DNA from: Chromera velia
Taxonomy: Eukaryota > Sar > Chromeraceae
Direction of reading: 5' to 3'
Assembly: GCA_018398765.1 (NCBI GenBank)
Contig: JAHBMJ010005731.1
Coordinates: 1-64,000 of the forward strand
Length of the DNA stretch: 64,000 bases
Shown here: piece by piece, positions 33,473 through 45,128 of the stretch
Layout: every line of letters begins with the position of its first letter
Position numbering within the stretch: position 1 is the stretch's first letter
The notes under the pieces: generated by a model
Seen by the model: the letters and a program-made list of their open reading frames with translations, nothing else
Database searches by the model: none
What the model was told of the DNA's origin: nothing
Made by a program: the position numbers and the translations under genes

Positions 33473-35098
33473 GAATGGGCGCATGCGTCTTGACTTTTCT
33501 TATCTGTTGCCTTCCTTTTCTGGTTCGCCTCGGACCTCTGCTTTTCTCTTGTACTGAAAAGGGGTCCTCCGCTGTATTTGTTGCCTAACTGCTTTTTTTT
33601 CTTGCCTTTCCTCCCCATGCCCGTGATTGCGGGCCTCAGGGATGCCCGTGATTCGTTGCTGGGTTGCGAAGAAGTGCGTGGTGATGAAGCGCTCGCTTGC
33701 TGCTGGGTACGCTGGTGTTGAGAACCCCCTGTTCTTCAAGGAGCACTCGTACATGCTGTTCGGGGACGCGAAGAAGAACTCAGACGCCATGGTCACCAAA
33801 CTCTCTGAGAAGGCCGAAAAGAGGGGTCAGTGGGTGGCGTTTCCTTTTGAGTGAGTGCTCATGTTTTTCATTGACGGTGCAGGCAGCCGTTGGTGGGTGG
33901 CCAGGCAGGCAGGCAGGCAGGCAGGACGAGCCTCAAACAGAGAAAGAAAATGCCATCCATGCAGAGGAGCGCACGGGGGGTTGGATGAGCTTCGAAAAAA
34001 AAAAAAGCTTTTCGGGACTCCATGAAGAAAAAAGGGCAGGAAGAAAGTAAAGAAGGAAGAGTATACCAGAGAGACTTCCTTTCCTTCCCTGACGAAACGG
34101 ATGACGACCTTCGAGAGTCCGTCCATGCATGCACCATGAGGATCAATCTCCCACCCATGCAGTTTTCTTCTACAGGTGTTTCCTTTCTTTGATTGTTTGC
34201 TTTGTCTCTCTTTCTCTTTCTCTTCCTGCAGGCGACACCCAAGCTGCAATTATGTCATTGAATTAAAGAAAAAAAGATAGATTCTCTTTTGTTATCTTCC
34301 CTCCTCCCTATCAATGTGTTCTCTTTTCGATTTCTTTGGAACGAGCATACACGGATGGCTGCTTTCGGGATGGGAGCACGCCTGCAGGCAAGAAGGTCCA
34401 GCAGAACAACGGAAAGTCCGTCAACGACACAGACGACGCCACTGCCGCCCTCGCTCTCTCCCACGACAGCAGAGCACAGAGCATCGAGTTCCCTCTCCCC
34501 ACCAGGTCAGTCCGTTAGTCAGTCAGTCAGTCAGGGAGTCAGGCAGCAGGTACACAGAGAGACCGTCAGAGAGACAGACAGACAAGGAGACAGGCGGACG
34601 GGTTGGCTGCGTGGATATGTGCGTCCTCAAAAGAAGTCGGGATATCATCCATCCAACCAACCAACCATCCATCCATCCATCCATTCATCCGATTGGCGTC
34701 ATCATCTTGGCTTAGTTGAGACTGGACGAGTCTTTTGACGACCTTTCGTGGTTGTGTGGGAGGAGAAGGGCAAGAGAGAGAGAGAGAGAGAGAATACACT
34801 GTACTCGCAAGTGGATGCATCGCTCACCCACAACACAGGTCGGAAGAGAAGGGACAACACACGTCATTCTCTCTCTTTCATTCTACTGCGTGAGGTGTGG
34901 GAGTGGGAGTGCATCATCCCACTGACTTGTTTGGTGTGCGTGTGTGCGTGCAGGTGGGTGGGCGTGTTGAAGGAGCGCTTCCCTGCCAGCGAGAAGAGAG
35001 TCGCCCTCGTTCCCTCCAAGGTCGGCTTGTCGGAAGTTTCCTTCAGTTGCTTTCTTTCTTTATTGGTCAGATTGCCTTTGTGCTTGCTTGATTGACTC

Positions 35099-35133
<35 letters not shown>

Positions 35134-35596
35134 GATTGGCTGGAGACTCAGTGGTGAGAAAGAAGGAGTGCGAAGAGAACTTGAATGAAAGGAGGCGAGT
35201 GCCATGCTTCACTCACTGACTTTGCTGCGCCCATTCCACATACATGCCGTCTGCACTTTTTTGGTTCACTTAATCTTCCTTCTATTTTGTTCGTCTTTTG
35301 CTCTCTCTTCCGAGCATGACAGTTGGTATCTGTCAACGGAAAAGGGGGGGGGTTAGAAGATCAGTTGGTTGGAAGCAAATTTTCTTTTTTACCTTTCGGG
35401 CCGACCGACTTGGAAGAGAGACAGACAGACAGAGACAGACAGACAGACAGACAAACAAACGAGGGTTCGTCAGAAACGAGGGGGGCGGACAAAAATTGAA
35501 AGGATGAATCTGAAGATCTTCTGGACGAGCAGGCGCCTCTGCCGTTTTCTTTCCGGTTTTTCTGGCAGCCTTCACGAGGCCGTGCGTCCCCCTTCA

Positions 35597-35627
<31 letters not shown>

Positions 35628-36024
35628 GTGATATGTGCAGGTCAGAGAGCTCCGTGAGGCGGGCATCGGTGTGGCTGTCGAGAGTGGCGCAGGGGACGGT
35701 GCTGACTTCCCCGACGAGATGTTCGAGAAGGAGGGGGCAACCATCCTGAAGACTCCCGAGGCCGTGTGCGACAAGTCGGAGATTGTCGTGAAGGTCAACG
35801 CACCCACATTCGCCCCCAAGGCAGCAGAAGGGGCCCCGGCTGGGTCCTCAGGTTGGTTTCCTTTTCTTTTTCTCCTCAGGATGGCTGGGTGTTCGTTCCT
35901 GTGTGTGTCTCTCTGTGGGTTGCATCGGAGGAAGGAGGGAAGAAGAAACAAGTATTCGAACGCAAATGAACATGAACAGAATGCAAGCAAAAGAAAGAAT
36001 GGTATTTGGGAGTCTGTCACTTGG

Positions 36025-36055
<31 letters not shown>

Positions 36056-36125
36056 CTTCTTCTTCTTTCTTTTCTGAGCGTGTTGAAGGAAGGCATTGGA
36101 AGGGTGGGGCGCTGTCTGTCCGTCC

Positions 36126-36156
<31 letters not shown>

Positions 36157-39108
36157 GATTCTTACAGCGCTCACTCGACGTGGTGTGTTCTGTTCTTTCC
36201 ACTTGCCACCCCTTTCCTTCACACACAAGGGGTCCCCCCCTCTCGTCGTTTTTCTTTCAGCCTTCTCTCCCTCCCTTCCTCCCTCTCTCTCCAGAAACCC
36301 TCTACCCCCCGAAAGATGAGATCGCCATGCTGAGAGAGGGGCAGACCCTGATTTCCTTCTTGAATCCCCGGGCCGACAAGGAGCTCTCAGAAAAGCTGGC
36401 TCAGAAGGGCGTCACTTCCCTCGGGATGGATGCCGTGCCCCGAACCACCAAGGCTCAGGAGATTGACGCCCTCTCCGTGTTCGGCAACATCGCGGGATAC
36501 CGGGCGGTCGTGGAGGCTGCGAATGTGTTCGGCCGGTTCTTCACAGGGCAGGTCACGGCGGCAGGACGGTCGGAGCCCGCGAAGGTCCTCGTGATCGGAG
36601 CCGGGGTGGCCGGTTTGGCCGCCATCGGGGCCGCCCGTGCCCTGGGAGCAGAAGTGAGGGGCTTCGATGTCCGCAAGGAGGTCCGTCCGTCTGTCCGTCC
36701 TTCTTTTCATGCATGCTCATCCATCCATCCATCCATCCATCCATTCATTCATTCATTCATTCATTCTTCCATTCATCCATGCATTCATCCATCCATCCAT
36801 CCATCCGTTTATTCATTCATTCATTCATTCATTCATTCATTCATTCATTCGTGTAGATATGTTCTTTCTATCAATATGCTCTTTTTTCATTCTTTTCTTC
36901 CTTACTTCCTTTGTTTCCTCCCTCCTTGTTTCCTTTTCTTCCTGCCTGCCTTCGTTTAGACTGACTCCGTGACTGAATGAATGAATGAATGATTGATTCG
37001 TTGGGACCCGAAGGCCACGAGAGACGAATTCAAAAGCATGAGGGAGGGGGAGAGAGAGAGAACGAATGAATTAGTACTCGCACTGAACGAAAGAATGAAA
37101 TGAACTGACTGCAGGTCCGCGAGCAGATCGAGTCCATGGGCGCATCCTTCCTGACGGTGGACATGGAGGAGGATGGAGGAGGCGCGGGAGGTTACGCAAA
37201 GGAAATGTCCAAGTCCTTCCTGGAGAGGGAGCTTGCGCTCTTCGCCGCTCAGGTTGGTTGGTTGGTTGGTTGGTTGGTTGGTTGGTTGGTCAGAGGAGAG
37301 AAGAGAGAAGAGAGCAGACGAGACAGGAAAAAAGGAAGCAAAGAGGCAGGAGAGAAAAGGCAGGGCAGAGGATCAAAAAAAAAGGGAGAGACACCTGCAA
37401 AAAATGCATGGAGAGTGCGCAAGAAGACGATGGCAGGAACCCCATTGCCCCTCCCATCAGAAAGGGTCGTTCCTTCGTGCAACTCCATTCTGTCCCCTCC
37501 CCTGCGTTCTCTCTCTGTCTCACACACCCTCCCCTGCACCTTCCTCAATTGCCTCCCCTCCCCTTCCCCAGGCCGAGGAGGTGGACATCATCATCACCAC
37601 TGCATGCATTTATTCTCATACAGAGCACGCATTTATTTTAATGCAGACAAATGAATTCTGTATATTTGAAAATAAGTGTATGAATGAAAATAAATCCCCT
37701 GCAGGCCGAGGAGGTGGACATCATTATCACCACTGCGGCCATTCCCGGAAAGCCCGCGCCGAAGCTCCTCCTGAAATCAACTGTGGAGCTGATGCGGCCA
37801 GGCAGCGTCATTGTCGACCTGGCAGCGCCTACTGGAGGCAACTGTGAACTGACTGTGAAGGACGAGGCGGTGGTGCACAAATTCGTGCATATCATCGGGT
37901 GAGTTTGGTTTGATTTGGTTGGGCTCCCTTTCTTTCTTTCTTTGTTTTTTTTTTTTCTTTCTTTTTATTTCTTTCTTTCCTTCCTTCTTTTCTTCCTTCA
38001 TTTATTCTTTGCTTCTTTAATTCATTCATCCATTCATTCATTCATTCTTTCTTTCTTTCTTTCTTTCTTTTCTTCTATCTTTGTGCCTTTCTTCGTTTGC
38101 TTTGTTCTGTCTATATATATCATTCACGAATTGATCAATCAATTGATGTTTTGGTCTTGACGGAACGTGTGCATGTTTTGGGTCCGTGGTCTCTCTTTAG
38201 AAAGGAAGGAAGGAAGGAAGGAGGCACCCGGGTGGGTCTTCCTTCGGATATATCAATATCAATCCATTCTGACAGAAAACATGCGAGTGTAAGTGTGAGT
38301 GTGAGAGTCTGATACAGAGAATACACACAAGCACAGGTTTCGTCTCTTTTTCTTCGTCCCTCCCTGGCACTCTTTCATTCCTTCACGTTCTTTCATCCCT
38401 CGTCCCCCTTGCCTTCCTTCCTCATGTCTGCATGCATGCGTTTATGCTTGCAGGTACACCGACCTGACCTCCCGCATGTCCGGGATCTCTTCCCAGTTCT
38501 ACGGCACCTGCGTCTCCAGGGTGATCCTGCACATGACCAAGGGCACATCCACAGAGATCCTCGAAAAGATGACCGTCACCAAGGGAGGCGAGGTAGTCTT
38601 CGCTCCCCCCGCCCCCCCTCCCCCGAAGCCTGCCGCCGCCCAGAAGAAGAAGGAAAGCGCCGACGCCGCAGCAGAGGCCGACGCCCTGAAGAAACCCAAA
38701 AAGGAGCGCAAGCCCATGAACCCCACTCTGGCCATGCTTCTGAACGTCGCTGTGACCTCCATCGCCTGTGTGGCAGTCGCCTTCTTCGTTCCCTTTGCCT
38801 GGCAGGAGCAGGTGCTGGTGTTCGTCTTGGCCTGCGTCCTGGGGTACATGTTGGTCTGGGGTGTGCACCCGGCCCTCCACACACCCCTGATGTCCTTCAC
38901 GAACGCCATCTCGGGTATCGTCCTCTTGGCGGGGCTGGAGCTGCTGGTCAGACCGAACGCGGCAGGCAAGCTTGGAGGGGGAGAGGGAGCAGCTGCCCAG
39001 GCCGTGGGCTTCCTCGGCTTCTTCGCCTGCGTGTTCGCCTCCTTCAACGTGGCGGGCGGATTTGCGGTCACGCAGAGGATGCTGGCCATGTTTGTCAAGA
39101 AGGAATGA
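29249..39108 (+). CDS. NAD(P) transhydrogenase, fused beta-alpha (proton-translocating)
   Basis: Fifteen exons: 29249-29399, 29853-29989, 30236-30417, 30886-30960, 31406-31442, 32158-32389, 32927-33430, 33640-33825, 34388-34505, 34954-35020, 35641-35851, 36295-36680, 37115-37252, 37705-37898, 38454-39108. All phases match and the total is 3273 bases (1090 aa). The protein couples hydride transfer between NADH and NADP+ to proton movement across a membrane. The N-terminal half is PntB-like: membrane segments from [20 protein letters not shown] to SIGADMPVV-type sequence ([17 protein letters not shown]), then the NADP-binding domain III with [10 protein letters not shown] (about 346), [35 protein letters not shown] and [13 protein letters not shown] linker (exon 9) joins Pnt[34 protein letters not shown], the Rossmann [13 protein letters not shown] (about 735) and [16 protein letters not shown], then four C-terminal helices ([20 protein letters not shown]). 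The PntB-PntA order matches apicomplexan and Entamoeba enzymes. Mitochondrial location is likely but unproven. Confidence 0.95.
30723..30845 (+). repeat. Intronic (TCTG)n/(TG)n array before exon 4
   Basis: TCTG arrays with a TG run at about 30806-30829 lie in the transhydrogenase intron that ends at the exon 4 acceptor (30885). Confidence 0.85.
34232..34265 (+). other. Candidate alternative terminal exon of the transhydrogenase gene
   Basis: A strong acceptor-like TTCCTGCAG ends at 34231. Joined in the correct phase to exon 8 (33825), the following bases read [11 protein letters not shown] and stop at 34265. Use of this exon would end the protein just after the PntB half instead of continuing into the linker exon at 34388. 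It is a sequence-based candidate only. Confidence 0.35.
36716..36852 (+). repeat. Intronic (CCAT)n/(CATT)n array
   Basis: CCAT and CATT tetranucleotide repeats lie in the transhydrogenase intron after exon 12, which itself opens as (GTCC)n at 36681. Confidence 0.9.
37253..37290 (+). repeat. (GTTG)n array forming the start of intron 13
   Basis: The donor after 37252 is the first unit of about nine tandem GTTG repeats. Every unit is a potential GTTGGT donor at 4-base spacing. Confidence 0.85.
37568..37736 (+). mobile_element. Palindromic splice-site insertion, copy B
   Basis: About 36 bases covering the acceptor and first codons of transhydrogenase exon 14 (37568-37603, from CCCAG through GCCGAGGAGGTGGACATC and ACCACTGC) recur at 37701-37736 with one substitution in the coding part. 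The intervening 97-base AT-rich insert (37604-37700) has inverted ends, ATTTATTCTCATACAGA and TGTATGAATGAAAATAAAT, plus an internal second pair (GCATTTATTTTAATGCAGAC, TTCTGTATATTTGAAAATAA), as if two copies were nested. The protein is unchanged if splicing uses the second acceptor (37704). Confidence 0.8.
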
Positions 39109-42100
39109 GAATGATCATGCCTACAAGACAGTGAGGCGGCAAGGCAATCTTTCGAAAGGAAAGGAGAGAGAAGGGAAGGGAAACAAGAAGGAGGCAGGGT
39201 ACGGGTCGGCGGTTTTATTTAAGCAGACAGACAGTGTGTTTGTCTGCCTCAAGTGAAGCGGCGAAGACGTCAACGGGAAGAATGAGGGGAAAAGAAAGAG
39301 AAGAGGAAGGGGACGGTGTGCTGAGGAAAGAAGGAAAGACAGGCACCGATCGATCAATGAAGTAAGAGAGTCGCAGAGAGCTGAGGAAGAAAGGAAGGAA
39401 AGAAAGTAGAAGGAAAGGGAAAGCGAGTCAATGAAGTGCTTGCTCTGTCCCCTTCTATCTCCGTCTCTGTCTTTCTGACTCGGTCATCTTTCTCGTGGCG
39501 GGTGTTTGTTTTGCTATCTGTCTGTCTGTCTGTCTGTCTGTCTGACTTACCGAAGAAGGGAGAAGAAAGAACTGTATGGTCTGTCTGGTTGTAGAGAGAG
39601 GGCGTGCAAAGAAAGAAAGAAAGAGAGGGATCTGCATACACAGAAAGGAGGTAGAGGAAGAAACAGATGACCCAGATGACTTTGGAGGTCTCTGTGTGCA
39701 GACAGTCTGATGCTCTCTCTCTCTGCAGACACACAGATTGACAGACAATCAATTGAGAAGAAAACCGAAGGAACGGAGGAATGGAGGAAGCCGCCCCTGC
39801 TGCTATTTTTTGTGACCCAATCAATCAATCAGTGGTTGCGCTGACTACCTGCCTGCCTGCCTGCCTGACTGGTCATATGCGCCATGCACTTAGAGCAAGT
39901 GATGTCTTTTCCGTTTCCTGTCTCTTCGGCTTTGGGTCTCTCTACATGCTTTGTGATCATCTGAACATCATATCCTTTCCTGTCCTGCCCCCCAAGATGT
40001 TTCTCCGTCTGTCATTTTATGGACTTGTGTAAACAAGAGAAGTCTATGACAGAGGGGCTTTCATCAGATCTGCCCCCAAGCTGACATTCATTGTTTCGGT
40101 GAGAGAGAGCGCAAGCTTGTGTTTGTCTTCCTTTTTGTCTTCCTTTTTTTCTTCCTGCGTTTTCCCATTTTTATTTTTATGCAACGAGCAAAGGCGTGGA
40201 GATTTTCGTTTTTTTTCGCCAAGCAAAAAGGAAGAAAGAAGTGAAGATGCTGATCGACTGAGAAAGAAACGGGGGGGGAGGGAGAAAGTCAGGGAGGAAC
40301 TTCTGTGGGTGGGTTGAAGGAGGGAAGGAGAGAAAGAAATAAAAGGAAGAAAGAAAGAAAGGTCGTGTGTGTCTCGCTTCTTGCTCGTTCGTGCATTCGT
40401 CCCCTTCCTTCTTGTTTCTATCTGATGATGAGGTAATGCATTCATTCATTGTCTGCTCACTGCCTTCAAAGCTTCCTTCTTCTGTGTTGTGTTGTGACCT
40501 GTCTGTTGTGTTGTTGTATGCACTTCTTTCTCTCTTGGTCTCCTCCCTTCCTTCCTTCCGTCGTCCTTTCATCCGTTGTTTCTTTCTTTCTGGCTTTCCT
40601 TCTTGCTTTCTTCCTTCCTTACTTTATTTTCCTTTCTCTTTCTCTACCCTTTGCCCCACATGCCCTTCGCTGTTTTTGCATCCGTCCCAGATGAAGTGAA
40701 GGAAGCCATGCGCGTGTGCATTGTTTAAACAGACAATCGGTTTAAAGGGCTGGCGTCACTCACATTCGTTCATCACAGGGGGGGCACGGCAGGATCCTTT
40801 CCTTTCCTTTCCTCTCCCCTGGACAGAGACACGCAGACAGACAGACAGACAAACTGTAAGGGCAATATTGAAGGAAGGGAAGGGGAAGGACGATGCTTTG
40901 GGTCGTGCGATCGACCACTCTTTTCTTTCTCAGTGAGTGAGTGAGGGCATGATTGAGAGAAGCAAAACAACAACAACAACCTGTTTGTCCGTCCATCTGT
41001 CTGTCTGTCTGTCTGACCTCGTCCATCGGCAGACGATCGAGTGAATGGAAAGCGAAAAGAACGAACAACAATATAGCGAAAGAAGTAAGCACACAAAAAA
41101 ACACACAAGGTGAAGAAGAGTCACACGGGGCTCTCCATCCTCTGCCCACCCAGGTGGCAGGAGGCAAGGGCGGGAGAGGGAGAGGGAGACGGGCGGATGT
41201 CAAACAGGCAAACGGGGCCCCCCTCTCTTCCCCCCCCACTTCCTTCCAGCTCTTGCCGATAGGCCAGAGAGGGGGCGGGGGGGGGGAGACTCTGTTTCTC
41301 CTGTATTCAACTGAATTGAATGTCTCAGCGAAAGAATGAATACTTCACTCCCCCCCCCCATCTTTTTCTTCACACTCTCCCGTCGGTAACCATTCATTCC
41401 TTCATCCGTCATTCATTGTTTCTGTGAGAACCTGGGCGGGCGCGAGCCCTTTCCTTTTCTTCTTTCATTCCTCCGTGACTCCTGTGTTTAATTCTTTCTT
41501 TCTGTCTTTCCTTCTTTTTTTTCTTTCGAGGACGGCCGCATCCGTGCGTGAGCACGCGCATGCACAAAGAAGCTCGTGTGTGTGTCTGTCTGTTTCTGTA
41601 TTTGCATTCTTTTCTGTTCTTTCTGCCCTTTTTTCCTTTTTTCTTTGCCTTCTCATGATGAACTCAATCGATTTTCTCTCCTCTTTCCTTTCCATCATGC
41701 CTTCTTGAATTCTTCTGTGGCGTGTGTGTTGCATGTCCAGCTGGCTGGCTGTCTTTCTTGCTTGTTTTCTTTGTTTGTTTGTGCTTAGTTGACTTGGCTT
41801 GACGATCGAACGTATGGTGACTTGTAAAGCTGAGGAGGAAAGAAGAGAGGAGAGGCGGACACTCTCTCGTTTCGGTGATTGCTGTCGATCAAGAGAGCTG
41901 ATCCCTCTGCCTGTATGCCTGTCTACCTGTGTCTCCGCTTGCATCTGCCTCTGCCTGTCTTTATCGACACAGAGTCATTCGCATCTCTCTTCCGTCCTTT
42001 CCTCACACCTTTCTTTTATTCTTCCCTTTCTTGCATCTCTGTTTCTCCCTCTTGCATGCATGTCCCTTCTCTTCTTCTTCTAGTTCTCTTTCACTCCCCC

Positions 42101-45100
42101 ACTCTCTCTCTCTCTTGTCTGTCTAGCCTGTTCCTCCTCCCTTCTTTTTGCATGACCGAATTCGAACCGCTGTCTTGTCTTTGTCTTTTCTTTTCTTCAA
42201 CTGGCTGGAGGGAGGGGAGAAAAGAGCACAGACAGACAGACATAATAGAAAATAGACAGGCCGAGGCAAATCAGACAAACGGGCCTTGCTGAAGGGCTTG
42301 CAAGCAGGCGAAAGAAGGAAAGAAAAGAAGCAGAGAGGGGGGGCCTTTTGAAGGAAGGAAACCATACAGACAGACATAAAGTCTGGGCAGGGAAGGAAAA
42401 TGAAACGCCGGACGGAGACTGTCCGGGATCTCGATTGATGCATGTCGAAGAAAGAAGAAACAGTCATTTCATATTACTGCGTTGAGTGAGTCAGTGAGTG
42501 AGGGAGTGAGTGACAGTAGATGCTGATGGGCCCGTCCATTGACGCACGCAATCAACGGTCGATCAAGCGAACGAAGGAAGGAAGAAAGGGAGGGAGGAGC
42601 GAAAGAAAACTGTTTGTCTGCCTGCCTGTATGTCTGTCTCAGAAAGGAAAAAGCGAAGCAAATGCAGATAGAAGGACAGACAGGCAGGCAAAGCAAGCAG
42701 ACAGAGGGGAAGAAATCTACAGCGGAAGCGGGGATTTAGCATCGGCCTTTTCCTTTTCGCGCAATTCCTTTTCTCTCCCTGTCTCGGTCAAAAAAAGGGG
42801 ACATCAAAAGGGGAAAAATCGCACACGTCAAGAGAAGAGAAGAAGAGAAGAGAAGAGAACAGCGGCTTTCCTCAGTGGGAGAGAGACGCTCCGTCCGACC
42901 GTCTCCCTTTGAAGGGCCCTCAGTGAATAAGACAATTCAGACGTACCGCCCTCCTCTTCTTGCTTCGCTCGGTTTGCTTGTAGAAGAAGAAGAGTTGCTT
43001 GCAGTGAGGAGGAGGGACTCAAGGAAGAGGACGTCGGAAAAAAAGACTCGCTGAATGATGCATGTTTGGATGAAGGGACCCGATCTAGCTGCTATCAGAA
43101 CGCGATCGAGAACAGAGAGAAAAACGCTGGCAGGGGTGGTCGGGGCGGACTGGTGCGACTGAGAGGAAAGGGAAAAGACAAGGATGGGATCATGCAGTCT
43201 GTCTTTAGTATTTCGTTCTCTTACTCACTCACGGTACGTCTCTTTTGCCGAGTCTTTTGCTTAGTTCTTTCGTTGTTCGTTTCTCTTCGACTTTCAGTTG
43301 CTAGTTCAGTTGAAGAGGCTAGTGAAGAGGGCGGAGGGCAAGCTAGAAAGCAAAACAATTAACACGAACCAAAATAAACGCACGATCACTAGCACGATCA
43401 GCTTGGCTGAGCTTGCATGACACGCATGTATACACATAAAGATATAGAGAAAGCTCAAAAGAAGAAGATCTAGAAGAAGATTCACGCAAAAAACTAATGA
43501 AAGCGGCAATGTTAACATATTTTCCTGTTTTTTTGACTGCATGAATTAGGGGTGCATGACCTTATAGGTATGACAAGAGCTATCTTTAGTTACAAGTTTT
43601 AATTTAAGATTAAGTATAACGAGATTCGGTTACGAAAAAATCAGAGACCACTGGTTATGCCTAGGGTTATCGAGAATGTCATATCATAATTAATATGATA
43701 TAATTAAAAGCATACTGTCTTTAGTTCCTTTTCTTCTTTCCTTTAATTTTATTATATTTTTGTGGTAGCTTGGAGTTTAAGCGATTTCTGTGCTGGTTGT
43801 CCCAAGATGTCGTGTTCCAGTGAACACCGCAAAGTGCGCAGATGACGGTGGCTAGCGTAAAGAGTCGAAATCAAGTAAAAGTGAGATGAAAGAGGTTGAG
43901 GAATAAGGATTTCAGGTCCAGCCAGGGACTACACCATAAGCACCGGTTGTAGTGCAGTCTCCCATGAGTTCCATCCTGCAGAGCAGGAACCTACAGCTTT
44001 GTACTGTCTATCTGTCAAGTCTGTGATCAGTTCACTCATGCAAGCATAATTAAAGGCAAGAACAAGTCGAACTAATACCGATCGATCCTAGGAATCAGGC
44101 TAGGATCGATCAAATTTTATTCAGGCGTGCCGGGGTGATATGCATGACGGATTGGTGGGCGCGCCGTGCTCCATGAGACCGCGTGCGTAGGCTTGCTGTG
44201 AGGCGGTGTGCACCGCCCTTACCTTCTTATACCTAGTCGTGCGTGCGTCACGCTGGTAGGCCTCTGTGTGCCGTGTCGTGTTCCAGTGAACACGGCAAAG
44301 TATGCAGACGTTGGTAGCTAGCATAGGGAGATGGAATGAAGTGAAAGTATAGGAATAAGGGAGACGGGCTCTGAGTGAAAGGAACGATTTAGGTCCGGCC
44401 AGGGACTGCACCATAAGCGCTGGTTATAGTGCAGTCTCCCATCCTGTAGAGTAGGAACCTACAGCTTTGTACTGTCTATCTGTTGAGTCTGTGATCAGTT
44501 CACTCATGCAGGCACAGAGGCAAAAATAAGTTAAACTCATACCGATCGATCAAATTCTATTCAGGCATGCCGGGACGATGCATAACAGATTGGTACGTGG
44601 GTGCGCTGTGCTCCATGGGACCGTGCGTAGGCTTGCTGTGGGGCGGTGTGCGCCGCCCTTGCCTTCCTATACCCAGTCGTGCCACCTTGTATGTGCATCA
44701 CGCCGGTAGGCCTCTGTGTGCCGCCTATGGCACACAACAGCCGCCCATGGCACACAACACAAGACTAGTAGACTAAAGTACTAAGCTAGGTGCCAAGAAT
44801 ATAAAACAAATTAATTTGAGATAACAGTATATAAACGATTATCTAGGGGATTTTTATAGCCTTAGTCGTGTAGTGTAAAGCGGACTATGAAAGAATCTAT
44901 GGGTTCCAAGTAACTTCAACCAGAGTAAGATGCTAGGTAAGATGATCAGATGATAATAAAAATATATCAATTTTCGATTTCCTTCATATGAATTAAAAAT
45001 TAAATCTTTATTGAAAGGAGATGACAACCTAGATGACAACACGATTGAGAGCTGTACAAGTTTAACATGAAGTGACAACATCACTGCACTGAAAGGAGGC

Positions 45101-45128
45101 CGCTAGGGAGGCCGGCCGGCCCTAGCTA
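39109..45128. other. Long convergent intergenic region
   Basis: No gene is supported in these 6 kb between the 3' ends of the transhydrogenase and the CDC23-like gene. Positions 39109-43400 are low-complexity purine/pyrimidine sequence with CAGACAGA, TCTG and TTCC tracts; open frames there have repeat-driven composition. Positions 43500-45110 are AT-rich and contain a tandem duplication (43811-44726). Positions 45100-45128 carry a GGCCGGCCGGCC run just after the end of the CDC23-like gene. Confidence 0.5.
43811..44726. repeat. Imperfect tandem duplication, about 466-bp unit
   Basis: Unit 1 (43811-44276) and unit 2 (44277-44726) start with CGTGTTCCAGTGAACAC and share long blocks: CCAGGGACT, CACCATAAGC, GTGCAGTCTCCCAT, AGGAACCTACAGCTTTGTAC, TGTCTATCTGT, GATCAGTTCACTCATGCA, TTATTCAGGC-like, GTAGGCTTGCTGTG, GCGGTGTGC and GCCGCCC-like, GGTAGGCCTCTGTGTGCCG. 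Minus-strand frames in the two units share AVHTASQQAYAR- and AAHTAPQQAYAR-like residues but are short. It could be a tandem non-coding RNA repeat or a decayed element; I do not recognise it. Confidence 0.8.

Noticed and set aside
37605-37700. Insert between duplicated exon starts considered as coding
   Set aside because: It is AT-rich and palindromic, interrupts a highly conserved PntA stretch, and has a clean acceptor at its end.
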